Source: Bryobacteraceae bacterium (GTDB taxonomy: Bacteria > Acidobacteriota > Terriglobia > Bryobacterales > Bryobacteraceae). From it: a stretch of 56,773 nucleotides of DNA. A program made the translations under genes and the position numbers. Positions within the stretch are counted from its first letter, which is position 1, and every line of letters starts with the position of its first letter. The notes beneath the pieces are model-generated. The model ran no database searches and had not been told where the DNA came from. It worked only from the letters and a program-made list of their open reading frames with translations. This document shows, one piece after another, positions 36,787 to 45,622 of the stretch. The stretch spans positions 1 through 56,773 of the forward strand of contig JAPWUP010000005.1 in assembly GCA_028275505.1 (NCBI GenBank), given 5' to 3'.

Positions 36787-38859
36787 CTACTTGAAACCCA
36801 GCTCGGCGAGGAGCCTTTGCGCTCGGTAGACCTTGTCCAGGGCCTCGATGATTGCCTGCGAGGCAACGTGGACCGAGCGGGCCTGCTCTTCGGTGTAGAC
36901 GAAACGATTCGGCAGGCTCTCGAGGTTGCCGTCGAAGAGGATGCCTACGATCTCGCCCCTGGTGTTGACCGTGGGGCTGCCGGAGTTGCCGCCGTGCGTG
37001 TCCGCGGTGGAGACGAAGTTGAACGGCGTTTTCAGGTTCAGCCGGGAGCGCGCTTCGAGCCAGCGTTTGGGCAACCGGTATGGCGGCTTGCCGGTGGCCC
37101 GTTTGTAGAGGCCTTCGAAAGTCGTAGCGTAAGGGACCCAGCGCCCTTTGGAATCCTTGTAACCTTTCACCGCGCCGTAGGTGAGGCGCAGCGTGAAAGT
37201 GGCGTCGGGGTAGGCTTCCTGGCCGAAAATGGCGAAGCGGGCCTGCGCGATTTTGGCCGCGCTGGAGTTGAGAACCGCCTCGACTTCGTCCTCGAACCGT
37301 TTGCGCAAGCTGCGCGCGGGAGCGTCCAGGATGCGCGCCAGCCGGATCATCCCGTCGTCCGAGCGGCGCGTGGCCTCAGCATCGGCGGCCAGGCGCTTGC
37401 GCTCAGCGATATCCTTGAGCCGACTCGTGCTTACGTACTCCTGTGCCGCCTGTTGCGGCGAGCGGCCGTTGAGAATGGCTTTCACCACCGGGTCTTCGGC
37501 CCCCAGTTCGTTGCGGAGGAACTCGAAGTAATCGGTCAGCACGGCCACTTCCATCGAGTCGGTGATGGGCGCGGGCGAGTAAAGCTGCTGCTCGAGACTG
37601 GGCAACGCCGAGTCGCGATACTCTCGCAACCTCTGGTCGTTAGGCTTGAGGCGTTCTTCGGATAACCGCAGGACGTCGCGTGCGATGCGTAGCAGGTCGG
37701 TCCCGCGATGCGGGCTGAACTCCAGTAGCCAGTAGCTCTTGTAGTAATCGCGGAACTTCTGATAGGCGCCGGCCACAGCGTCCCAGGCGTTGCCGAAGCG
37801 GGCGCGACGGTCGGGATCCGCCTCCACGGCCGCGCGCAGCTTGCGTTCCTCGGCGCGCTTCAGTTCCATGATCTTCGGGTTGCGCAAACCGGCGAGGAAG
37901 CCCGTATAAGCCTTGTAACTGTTCTGCTGCGAGAAGAGATTGTCATGGGCGATGCGCTCGTTATCCGGGCTCTGGGCGCTGTATTTTTCCAGCGTTCGGA
38001 TCAGGGACGCCAGCCGACGGTGAATCAACGGGTAGTAATGATCACGCATGAATTCCAGTTGCGCCACCGTCATGAGCCTGCCCGTAGTGCCAGGATTGCC
38101 CGAGACAAAAATGAGCTCTCCTTCCTTTACTCCTTCGCGGCTGAAGGAAAGATAGTGAGGTGTCCGCGCGGGCTTGCCGTTTTCGTAGGCGCGCAGGAAG
38201 GCGATGTCCAGGCAGAAACGCGGGTAAGTGAAGTTATCGGGATCCCCGCCGAAGAAGCCTATTTCCGACTCGGGAGCGAATACCATGCGCAAGTCGGTAT
38301 ATTTCTTGTACTCGTAAAGGTGGTAACGTCCACCGGAGTACAGGGTGACGACGTCGCAGCGGTTGCCGGTTGCGGAAGCGCACTCTTTCTCGATGCGCGC
38401 GATCTCGGCAAGTCGCTGGCGGAGCGCTTCGGCGTCGGACGCGCCGGGTCGCGCGGCGGCCGTGACCCGGTCGGTCACGTCCTGGATCCGCACGAGCTGG
38501 TTGGCCTCCAGATCGGGGCAGGGCTTCTCATCGGCCTGCGTCGGCGCCCAGAAACCGTTGACCACGTAGTTGTGCTCGGCCGTGCTCAGTTTTTGCAAGC
38601 AATCCAGGGCCACGTGATGGTTGGTGAAGATCAGGCCGTCGGGGGAAACGAACGAGCCGGAAGCGCCCACGCGCAGGGAGGCCAGCCGGAGCCGGTCCAG
38701 GAACTGATCGGTAATCTGAAAGCCGTATTTGGCAGTCAGGCGCTGCTTGGGAAACGCTTCGAACAGCCACAGGCCCTCGTCGGCTCTCAGGGCTAGCGAG
38801 GCCCACAGGATCAGAGCGAAGGAGAGAAGCAACGCACGGCGGGTTCTCATGCTTTCCAT
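36787..38859 (-). CDS. S46 family peptidase (DPP7/DPP11-like)
   Basis: Signal peptide; GSFVSPDGLIFTNHHVALDCLQ; GGNSGSPTVNTRGEIVGILFDGN. Confidence 0.93.
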   Translation of the reverse strand: MESMRTRRALLLSFALILWASLALRADEGLWLFEAFPKQRLTAKYGFQITDQFLDRLRLASLRVGASGSFVSPDGLIFTNHHVALDCLQKLSTAEHNYVVNGFWAPTQADEKPCPDLEANQLVRIQDVTDRVTAAARPGASDAEALRQRLAEIARIEKECASATGNRCDVVTLYSGGRYHLYEYKKYTDLRMVFAPESEIGFFGGDPDNFTYPRFCLDIAFLRAYENGKPARTPHYLSFSREGVKEGELIFVSGNPGTTGRLMTVAQLEFMRDHYYPLIHRRLASLIRTLEKYSAQSPDNERIAHDNLFSQQNSYKAYTGFLAGLRNPKIMELKRAEERKLRAAVEADPDRRARFGNAWDAVAGAYQKFRDYYKSYWLLEFSPHRGTDLLRIARDVLRLSEERLKPNDQRLREYRDSALPSLEQQLYSPAPITDSMEVAVLTDYFEFLRNELGAEDPVVKAILNGRSPQQAAQEYVSTSRLKDIAERKRLAADAEATRRSDDGMIRLARILDAPARSLRKRFEDEVEAVLNSSAAKIAQARFAIFGQEAYPDATFTLRLTYGAVKGYKDSKGRWVPYATTFEGLYKRATGKPPYRLPKRWLEARSRLNLKTPFNFVSTADTHGGNSGSPTVNTRGEIVGILFDGNLESLPNRFVYTEEQARSVHVASQAIIEALDKVYRAQRLLAELGFK

Positions 38860-38912
38860 TGTGACGGATCAACTGGGCGTCGCGCAGCCGCCAAGGGCAG
38901 GAACCCGGTTTG

Positions 38913-40220
38913 TCAATCGAGGAAGCCCAGGTTGCGGGGCTCGAAGTTTGCCAGGTTCGGGAAGACGTTGGTCAGTTCTTCAGCGGGAACGCCGAACCAA
39001 CTGGCCAGAGTGGCGCCGTATTGATCGAGCGAGGTAGTGGGAATCCAGACGCCTCGCCCGGTGGCGTCATCCGGGCCGTTGAGCGCCACGGTGGGGTACG
39101 TCCCGTAAAGCGTGCCGCCCTTGACCGCGCCGCCGAGCACGAAGTGGTGCGCTCCCCAGCCGTGATCGGAACCGGCGTTGGCGTTGGCGTTGAGCGTTCG
39201 CCCGAACTCGCTGGCGGTAAACGTGACCACGCGGTCCGCCAGCCCCATTTCTTCGGTGGCCTGGTAGAAAGCAGCCAGTGCGGCGTTCAGCTGGGTCATG
39301 AGCGGAGCGTGGGAAGTCAACAGGCTGACGTGATGGTCCCAACCGCCCAGCGATGCAAAAAAGATCTGGCGCGTGGCGCCCAGTTCCCGTCGCGCGTGGA
39401 TCAAACGGGCGATCTGCTCCATTTGCCGGCCCAGCGTCGTTGCCGGGAAGGGAGTTTTCAGAGGGCTGTTCCCGGTGAGGAGCCGCGTGAGGGTTTGCGA
39501 AATGCGCAAGCCCTCCTTGACTCTGAGATTGGCGGTCCGCACCAGAATCCTCTGGTCCTCGAGGTCGAGAATTTCCAGGAAGGCCTGCAAGCGCGCCTGA
39601 TGCTCGCGTGTGTTGCTGAAGCCGGTCAAGGAAGGCGGGGCGCCGGCATTGAGCGCCATGGACCGCACGCGTTCTCCGTTCAGAAACGTGGCGCTACCGC
39701 CCAGCGACAGGAGGCTGAACTCGCCTGTGGGGACCCGGTCGCCAACACGTCCGCCCCAGCCGGTGCGTGCGTTGCCGCGCAGATCCGCGGTCTGCCAGAG
39801 CAACTGCTGGTCGGAATGGGAGAACAGGTTCACGGGCAGCGGCGCCAGGCGCTGACGGTACTCGTCCCGGGTCGTAGGTCGCACCAGCACGCCGACGTTC
39901 GCGATCACAGCCACGCGGCGCTGGTTGTAAAGCTTCTGGATCTCGGTGAGTTGGGGATGCAGGCCGTAAGTGGCCCCGCGCGCTTCGATGGGCAGCAGGC
40001 TTTGTTGGGCGAGGGCCAGAGGCCCGCGGGAAGCCTGGTAGCTGCGGAAGGGTTCCGGATCCAGAGGCGCGACCGTGTTGTTGCAGTCGTTGCCGCCGAA
40101 CAGGAACACGCACACCAAAGCGCGGTAATCATCGCCTTGCGCTGCCAGCGGCAGGAGCGCGAAGCGCTCCCAGACCGCGGCCGCCGTGCCCATGCGGAGA
40201 AAAGTTCTGCGCGTCAGCAT
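38913..40220 (-). CDS. DUF1501 domain-containing protein, Tat-type signal
   Basis: MLTRRTFLRMGTAAAVWERF; LVCVFLFGGNDCNNTVAPLDP; VVTFTASEFGRTLNANANAGSDHGWGAHHFVLGG. Confidence 0.93.
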   Translation of the reverse strand: MLTRRTFLRMGTAAAVWERFALLPLAAQGDDYRALVCVFLFGGNDCNNTVAPLDPEPFRSYQASRGPLALAQQSLLPIEARGATYGLHPQLTEIQKLYNQRRVAVIANVGVLVRPTTRDEYRQRLAPLPVNLFSHSDQQLLWQTADLRGNARTGWGGRVGDRVPTGEFSLLSLGGSATFLNGERVRSMALNAGAPPSLTGFSNTREHQARLQAFLEILDLEDQRILVRTANLRVKEGLRISQTLTRLLTGNSPLKTPFPATTLGRQMEQIARLIHARRELGATRQIFFASLGGWDHHVSLLTSHAPLMTQLNAALAAFYQATEEMGLADRVVTFTASEFGRTLNANANAGSDHGWGAHHFVLGGAVKGGTLYGTYPTVALNGPDDATGRGVWIPTTSLDQYGATLASWFGVPAEELTNVFPNLANFEPRNLGFLD

Positions 40221-40232
40221 GCCAGCCTCCTG

Positions 40233-42029
40233 TCAATCCTGCACCTGGTAACGATACGAAGCGGCCACCAGGTATGTGGCCGTCTGGGCTTGCAACCCGG
40301 GATCTGCAATCCAGTCCAGGGCGATGAGGATACGATCGCGCATGGGTTCATCCATGCGTCCAAACAGCAGGCCGCGGTTGAGGGCCTCCGTCAAATACCA
40401 CTTGTGAACCGAGGCAAGCTCGATGAGCGGCGTCAGATCCACGTTCACCGCAGGGCCGAGGCGCTGGAAGACGACCGCGTCCGCGAAGTTGGCCCGGATC
40501 AGCGCCGTTGCGGGAGTGAGGATTTCGAGCTCGGGGGCATAGAGACCATCCAGCTCGGGCGGCTGGTAAAGCAGCGAATAGTAATTGAAGACCGAAGGAG
40601 CGAAAAACAGATTCTGGCCCATCGAGGCAGACCACGAAGGCAGGTTGTTGGCTTCGGCGACGGAAGCTCCCAGAGCGCGCAGCAATGCAGCGATGTAGAG
40701 CGCCGGTTCCCGGAGGTGTCCGAACTCGGGAGGGTTGTTCTGCGTGTCCCCGCGCCGGGCCTCGGGATCCAGAAGGATCGCCTTGACCACTGCTTTCAGG
40801 TCACCCCGTTCGCCCCGCGCGTTGGCGTTGAAGGCGCTCGCCACGCGAGCAACATAGGCCGGACTGGGATTGCTGGTAACCAGGGCGCGGATGAGTCGCT
40901 GCGCCACGAAAGGCCCTACATTGGGATGACGGAACAGGTGTTGCAACGCATCGTCGAGGTCCTTTTCCGCGCTCTGGCCGGCGGGTATGACATAGCCGTC
41001 CAGTAACTCCTTGGCGCCGGTGTCATGGTTGCTCTGTGTCGCAACCATGCGTCCCTCGTAATAGGCGGGATTGGTCGCTGCCGGCGGCCGTCCGGGCGTT
41101 GGGGGGTAAGTCCACCCGGTAAAAACGCGCGCCAGGTTTTCGATCGTTTTCTGGTTGTAAGTCGGAACGGGTACGCCGTCCGCATCCAGCACGGGAGTGC
41201 CGTCCAGATTCAGGCGCACTGTGCCGATCGTGAAAAGTTGCATGATCTCGCGCGCGTAGTTCTCGTTCGGACTGATGCCCCGCGCCGGGTTGGCCTTGGC
41301 GTTGTTCACCATGTCCAGATACCGGCCCATGGTGGGATTCAACGTAATTTCTTTCATCAGGGTGAGGTAGTTATCGAACGCCAGCCGGTGCAAGAGGCGC
41401 AGATACGGCGTCATCATGCGAGCCTGACCCGTCTTCAGGCCGGAGACCACCCAGATCTGATGCAGGGCGAAGGCCACGCGCTGGCGCAACTGGTCCTCGC
41501 CGTTGATCGCGTTATAGAAGAAACGGCGTTGCAGCGGGGTGAGCGACTGATTGGCGTCTTCCTCCGGCACCGGCGGATAGTCCGACATCGGAGCCTGGAA
41601 TTGTTCCTCGATCCATCGCTCGAAGCCGAGCTGTCGCACGCGCACCAGGCTCTCGGGACTGGGGCCCCAGGCCGCCTGTTCCAGGAATCGCGCCGCGGCG
41701 CGCCACGAAACCACCGCGCCCGGCACCTGGACCTCCACAACCGCGCGCGTGGAGCCACCGCTGGGATTGCGCACTTCGACCACGGCAAGGCCGCCGAAAG
41801 TGAATTTGAGCGGCGCCTCGATAAGCACGCGGCCCGAGGATGCTTCGCTCACGACCGCCTGCTTGCCTCCTACACGCACGACCGCGCCCGGCTCCAAGCC
41901 ATCCGCCTGTAACTCGATGAACACGGCGCCGCCAGGCTGCGCGGAGGCCTCGAGTTTCCTGACCACGACTTCCGCCGGCAGGGTGGCGACGGCAACTAGG
42001 AAGGAGAGAAACCACTGGGCAGGCTTCAT
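40233..42029 (-). CDS. DUF1800 domain-containing protein with N-terminal IPT/TIG-like domain
   Basis: AARFLEQAAWGPSPESLVRVRQLGFERWIEEQF...NENYAREIMQLFTIG...NLARVFTGWTY; start at MKPAQWFLSFL. Confidence 0.92.
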   Translation of the reverse strand: MKPAQWFLSFLVAVATLPAEVVVRKLEASAQPGGAVFIELQADGLEPGAVVRVGGKQAVVSEASSGRVLIEAPLKFTFGGLAVVEVRNPSGGSTRAVVEVQVPGAVVSWRAAARFLEQAAWGPSPESLVRVRQLGFERWIEEQFQAPMSDYPPVPEEDANQSLTPLQRRFFYNAINGEDQLRQRVAFALHQIWVVSGLKTGQARMMTPYLRLLHRLAFDNYLTLMKEITLNPTMGRYLDMVNNAKANPARGISPNENYAREIMQLFTIGTVRLNLDGTPVLDADGVPVPTYNQKTIENLARVFTGWTYPPTPGRPPAATNPAYYEGRMVATQSNHDTGAKELLDGYVIPAGQSAEKDLDDALQHLFRHPNVGPFVAQRLIRALVTSNPSPAYVARVASAFNANARGERGDLKAVVKAILLDPEARRGDTQNNPPEFGHLREPALYIAALLRALGASVAEANNLPSWSASMGQNLFFAPSVFNYYSLLYQPPELDGLYAPELEILTPATALIRANFADAVVFQRLGPAVNVDLTPLIELASVHKWYLTEALNRGLLFGRMDEPMRDRILIALDWIADPGLQAQTATYLVAASYRYQVQD

Positions 42030-42160
42030 AGCGCCCCTCCGAGTCTCACCCTTGGGACGATGACGACGGTGATAGTAGCACAGAGGCGGATCGGATTTCA
42101 AGTAGCGAGTTCAAGTTCCGTTGCCCTAGCCTCTGGTAAGTCGAACGCCTGAGGTCCAAC

Positions 42161-42237
42161 TGGTGGGCGGTAGAGGACTCGAACCTCTGACCTTCTGCTT
42201 GTAAGGCAGACGCTCTGACCAGCTGAGCTAACCGCCC
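42161..42237 (-). tRNA. tRNA-Val (anticodon TAC), CCA encoded
   Basis: Cloverleaf on minus strand: GGGCGGT acceptor, TTAGCTCAGCTGGT D-arm, loop CTTACAA, GGTTCGAGTCC T-arm, ACCGCCCACCA. Confidence 0.96.
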
Positions 42238-42301
42238 TAGGATACCTTTACGAATGTACCACGGTGGTGCGCCGTTGGACGGGGGCGAAGCACATGAGGG
42301 A

Positions 42302-42388
42302 TGGTGCGGAGAGGGGGACTCGAACCCCCACGGGATTGCTCCCGCTAGCACCTCAAGCTAGTGCGTCTGCCAGTTCCGCCACCTCCGC
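42302..42388 (-). tRNA. tRNA-Leu (anticodon GAG), CCA encoded
   Basis: Class II tRNA on minus strand: GCGGAGG acceptor, CTAGC/TTGAGGT/GCTAG anticodon arm, long variable arm, GGTTCGAGTCC, CCTCTCCGCACCA. Confidence 0.95.
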
Positions 42389-42408
42389 ATCCATCAGAAC
42401 CTTCGAGG

Positions 42409-42849
42409 CTACTTCTTGGGTGCCGGTGATTGCTGTGGCGCCTGACCAGGCGCGGCAGGCACTGGTAACGGCACCGTCTGTACCGGCTGCCCTTGTTCAT
42501 TATAAATCGTCATGCTGGGCTGGCCGCTCGGGGCGCCGGGAACTTGGACCGGAGCCGCTGGCGCCGGCTTGACAGGCTGCGTCTCCAGCACCGTCCTGCC
42601 GGCGCCCGCATGGCGCGTCGCGATGATAGCCAGCGTCAGCGACGTGGCCATGAAGATGCACGCCGCTACCGTGGTCGCCTTGGAAAGCAGCGTTGCCGAG
42701 CCCCGCGGCCCGAAGGCCGTCTGGGAACCCATACCGCCAAAAGCCCCGGCAAGGTCAGCGGCTTTGCCGCTTTGCAGCAACACTACGACCACCAGAAAGA
42801 AGCACACCAAGATGTGGACGATGTACAGCAGAGTAATCAGAATCGCCAT
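42409..42849 (-). CDS. secG: preprotein translocase subunit SecG
   Basis: LLYIVHILVCFFLVVVVLLQSGKAADLAGAFGGMGSQTAFGPRGSATLLSKAT. Confidence 0.96.
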   Translation of the reverse strand: MAILITLLYIVHILVCFFLVVVVLLQSGKAADLAGAFGGMGSQTAFGPRGSATLLSKATTVAACIFMATSLTLAIIATRHAGAGRTVLETQPVKPAPAAPVQVPGAPSGQPSMTIYNEQGQPVQTVPLPVPAAPGQAPQQSPAPKK

Positions 42850-42902
42850 GTCGAACCTGTTCGCGCCGGGGCCGGCCAGGATCTCCCTGCCCCACTGCTT
42901 TC

Positions 42903-42932
42903 AGTATAGGCACGGGGTCGTGCGCCGGTCAA
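42903..42932 (-). promoter_or_regulatory. sigma70-type promoter for secG-tRNA-Leu-tRNA-Val (TTGACC-18-TATACT)
   Basis: On minus strand -35 at 42932-42927 and -10 at 42908-42903; overlaps 3' end of upstream CDS. Confidence 0.6.
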
Positions 42933-43876
42933 ACCCCTCCGGAAGCGCTGGTGGGCGGCGCCAGGCTGTCCACGATCCGCAGAATCTCGCGCATACACTC
43001 GTGCGATTTCTGGAAAAGCTCCGGCCCGAAGATATGCGTCTCCAGCCCGAAGCAGCCCTCGTAGCCATCGCGCGCCATCGCCTGGAAGATCGCGGCCCAA
43101 TCCAGCCGCTGTGGGCCTTCCAGTACGCTGCGCCCTTTGATCTGCACGTTACCGATTCGTTCCTTGGGCAGCAACTGGTATCCGTCAGGGAAGGGCTTCT
43201 CGCCGTGAGCGGCCCCGTTCAGCGCGTCCCAGTTGATGCCCAAGTGCTTGGAGGGAAGCATCTTCATCAACGCCGCAAGCTCGGCGCAGGTGGCCACGTT
43301 GCACGAGCCCTCGTTTTCCACCAGCAGGCGCACGTTCTCGCGCTCAGCCACCGCCACCATCGGCTCGAGGATTTCGGCGATGCGCGGCAAAAGCGCCATA
43401 GGATCTGCGACGCGCGTGAAGGTGAAGATGCGGATCTTGTCCGTGCCGAGAATATGGGCGGCGCGGATGGCTTTGCGAAGATCCTCCATGCGCCGGTCGA
43501 ACTCCGCCTGATCCCGCGCGAGCCGTTTCGCGCGAGCCTCTGGCGTTTCGTTGCGGAATCGGACCGGCTCGGTCCCTGGCATCGGAAACTTCAGCAGCCC
43601 GGTATTGAGAAACGACACCCGCAGGCCGGCATCCGCGAGCTCCCGCGCCGCCGCGCGCAGCTCGTCGTCACTGAGAAACTGGTAATAAGTTTTCGAGCCG
43701 GGGACGGCCCGCAGCTCCACCCATTTCAAACCATACTGTTGTGCGAAGCGGATCGCCTCGGCGGGGGTTGGCGCGATCTCATCGGTGATGGCGCTGATAC
43801 GGGAACGATCAATGCTCCGACCGACCCGCAGCGCCAGGGCAGGCAGGGCAAGCAGTTCACGGCGTGTCATGGTCAC
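42929..43876 (-). CDS. sugar phosphate isomerase/epimerase family TIM-barrel protein, Tat-type signal
   Basis: MTMTRRELLALPALAL; AEAIRFAQQYGLKWVELRAVPG; VRLLVENEGSCNVAT; HLGINWDALN. Confidence 0.85.
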   Translation of the reverse strand: MTMTRRELLALPALALRVGRSIDRSRISAITDEIAPTPAEAIRFAQQYGLKWVELRAVPGSKTYYQFLSDDELRAAARELADAGLRVSFLNTGLLKFPMPGTEPVRFRNETPEARAKRLARDQAEFDRRMEDLRKAIRAAHILGTDKIRIFTFTRVADPMALLPRIAEILEPMVAVAERENVRLLVENEGSCNVATCAELAALMKMLPSKHLGINWDALNGAAHGEKPFPDGYQLLPKERIGNVQIKGRSVLEGPQRLDWAAIFQAMARDGYEGCFGLETHIFGPELFQKSHECMREILRIVDSLAPPTSASGGV

Positions 43877-43910
43877 GCCTTATGATAGCTCGGGCCGGGG
43901 CGCCGGGCTC

Positions 43911-45062
43911 TCAGTCGCCCAGCAGTCTGCCGTAGGGCTCCAGACGCGGTACGTTGTCGCACACGGCTTTGATCGCTGCCGTCAACGGGATCGCAAGGAT
44001 CAGGCCCATCGCTCCCCACAGCGCGCTCCACGCCATCAATGCGACCGTCACCACCAGCGGATTGAGGTGTACGCGAGGTCCCACGATCTTCGGGTACAGC
44101 AAGTTCAGGGCGATCAGGTGGAACAGCGCCACCGCGCCGGCGAGCAACAGATACGGCGTCATCGCATTGTAGACCGGCAACGCTGAAACGATGGCGGGCA
44201 GGATCGCCAGCGGCAAGCCGATGTAGGGAATCAGGCTCAGGAAACCGCTGATGGAGCCCATCAGCAGCGGGTAAGGCAGCCAGAAGGCCCGAAAAAGCAG
44301 CGCGGTGGCAGCCGTCAGCAGAAGCCCGAGCAGAAAATTGCCCAGCATGAACGCGCGGACCATGCGGGCCACGCCGGCCAGACTGCGCGCCACAACGACG
44401 CGCGCGGGTTCGTCGAACAGCTCAAGGAAACGCCGCCGCAACTGTTCCTGCCAGCTCAGCATGAAGTACACCAGGAACGGCACGAAGGACGCCATCAAGG
44501 CGACTTCGTAGACCGATCCCACGTGAGCCGCGAGATAACTCAGCAATGGCTGGCGCTCCTGGCGGATGCGGACCTCCTGTACGGGAGGCGGTAGCACCGG
44601 CTGCGCAGCTACGCGGGAGCGGCGCGTCCTTGGAGGGGGCGGCGCCGGTTCCACTTTCTCCTGTTCCCGGAAGCGCTTGGGCACCACCAGTTGATAAATG
44701 GACTGTTCGACGCTCTCGATGCGGGCCAGCACGCGGTCCACCAGATCGTTGACGCGCTGCTGGTATTTCGGCAAGTCGTCCACCAGATCGGCCAGTTGCG
44801 TATACAGCCCGAGGCCCACCAGATACACCACCAGCAGCGCCAGGGCGCAGACCAGGAAGCTCGCCGTAGCACGCGGGATACGAAGGCGGCCCAGAAGGAC
44901 GACAAACGGCTCCAACAGGAAAGCCACGATAACAGCCGAAATCAGGGTGATGAAAAACGCGCGGCCGAAATAAAGCAGCGCGACGACCACACCCAGACTG
45001 ATCACGACGCCGGCGACGTCCCTGGGCCTGCGCCTGCGGAGGGACTGAACGAGCACCGCCAA
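43911..45062 (-). CDS. AI-2E family transporter (PerM/UPF0118)
   Basis: FFITLISAVIVAFLLEPFVVLLGRLRIPRATASFLV; LMGSISGFLSLIPYIGLPLAILPAIV; PKIVGPRVHLNPLVVTVALMAWSALWGAMGLILAIPLTA. Confidence 0.93.
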   Translation of the reverse strand: MAVLVQSLRRRRPRDVAGVVISLGVVVALLYFGRAFFITLISAVIVAFLLEPFVVLLGRLRIPRATASFLVCALALLVVYLVGLGLYTQLADLVDDLPKYQQRVNDLVDRVLARIESVEQSIYQLVVPKRFREQEKVEPAPPPPRTRRSRVAAQPVLPPPVQEVRIRQERQPLLSYLAAHVGSVYEVALMASFVPFLVYFMLSWQEQLRRRFLELFDEPARVVVARSLAGVARMVRAFMLGNFLLGLLLTAATALLFRAFWLPYPLLMGSISGFLSLIPYIGLPLAILPAIVSALPVYNAMTPYLLLAGAVALFHLIALNLLYPKIVGPRVHLNPLVVTVALMAWSALWGAMGLILAIPLTAAIKAVCDNVPRLEPYGRLLGD

Positions 45063-45148
45063 GGGGATCTCCCTGCGACCGCGTTGCGGGGCCGCGGTCT
45101 ACTACAGCTTACTGTAACACGCCACCGTCGCCCTGATCAGCCAAGACC

Positions 45149-45154
45149 TATAAT
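45149..45154 (+). promoter_or_regulatory. -10-like TATAAT, 12 nt upstream of ruvX GTG
   Basis: Exact TATAAT; no clear -35. Confidence 0.35.
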
Positions 45155-45166
45155 GAAATCGCGGCT

Positions 45167-45616
45167 GTGCAAAGCGAGTCCGCGGTAACCGGCAGGATTC
45201 TCGCCCTGGATCTGGGCGCCCGCCGCATCGGTCTGGCCATCAGCGATCCCTTGGGGATCACGGCGCAGGGCTTGCCAACCTTGGTGCGCACTAGCAAGCG
45301 CAAGGACCTGGAGGCGCTGGCCCGCCTGGCCAGCCAGTACCAGGTGTGCCGTATCGTGGTTGGCTATCCGCTGCATTTGAGCGGAGAGGAGGGAGCGCAA
45401 GCCGTGGCCGCGCGTCGCTTCGCCGAGGAGCTGGCCCGTGTTACCGGCCTCCCCGTCGAGTTGCACGACGAGCGCCTTACTACCGCGCAGGCCGAGCGCG
45501 TACTGCGGGACAGTGGCATCAGCTTGCGCAAGCGGGCACAGGCCGTGGATCAACTCTCCGCCGTGCTGATCCTGCAAAGCTACCTCGAAAGCCGGGCCGC
45601 CCGGGCCGGAGGGTAA
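45167..45616 (+). CDS. ruvX: Holliday junction resolvase RuvX/YqgF family
   Basis: RILALDLGARRIGLAISDPLGITAQGLPTL; VVGYPLHLSGEEG; LHDERLTTAQAERVL; VDQLSAVLILQSYL. Confidence 0.94.
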   Translation: MQSESAVTGRILALDLGARRIGLAISDPLGITAQGLPTLVRTSKRKDLEALARLASQYQVCRIVVGYPLHLSGEEGAQAVAARRFAEELARVTGLPVELHDERLTTAQAERVLRDSGISLRKRAQAVDQLSAVLILQSYLESRAARAGG

Positions 45617-45622
45617 CTCTGC

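Noticed and set aside
38910-41006. 698-aa plus-strand ORF over DUF1501/DUF1800
   Set aside because: Antisense shadow ORF; opposite-strand genes have recognisable motifs and Tat/Sec signals.
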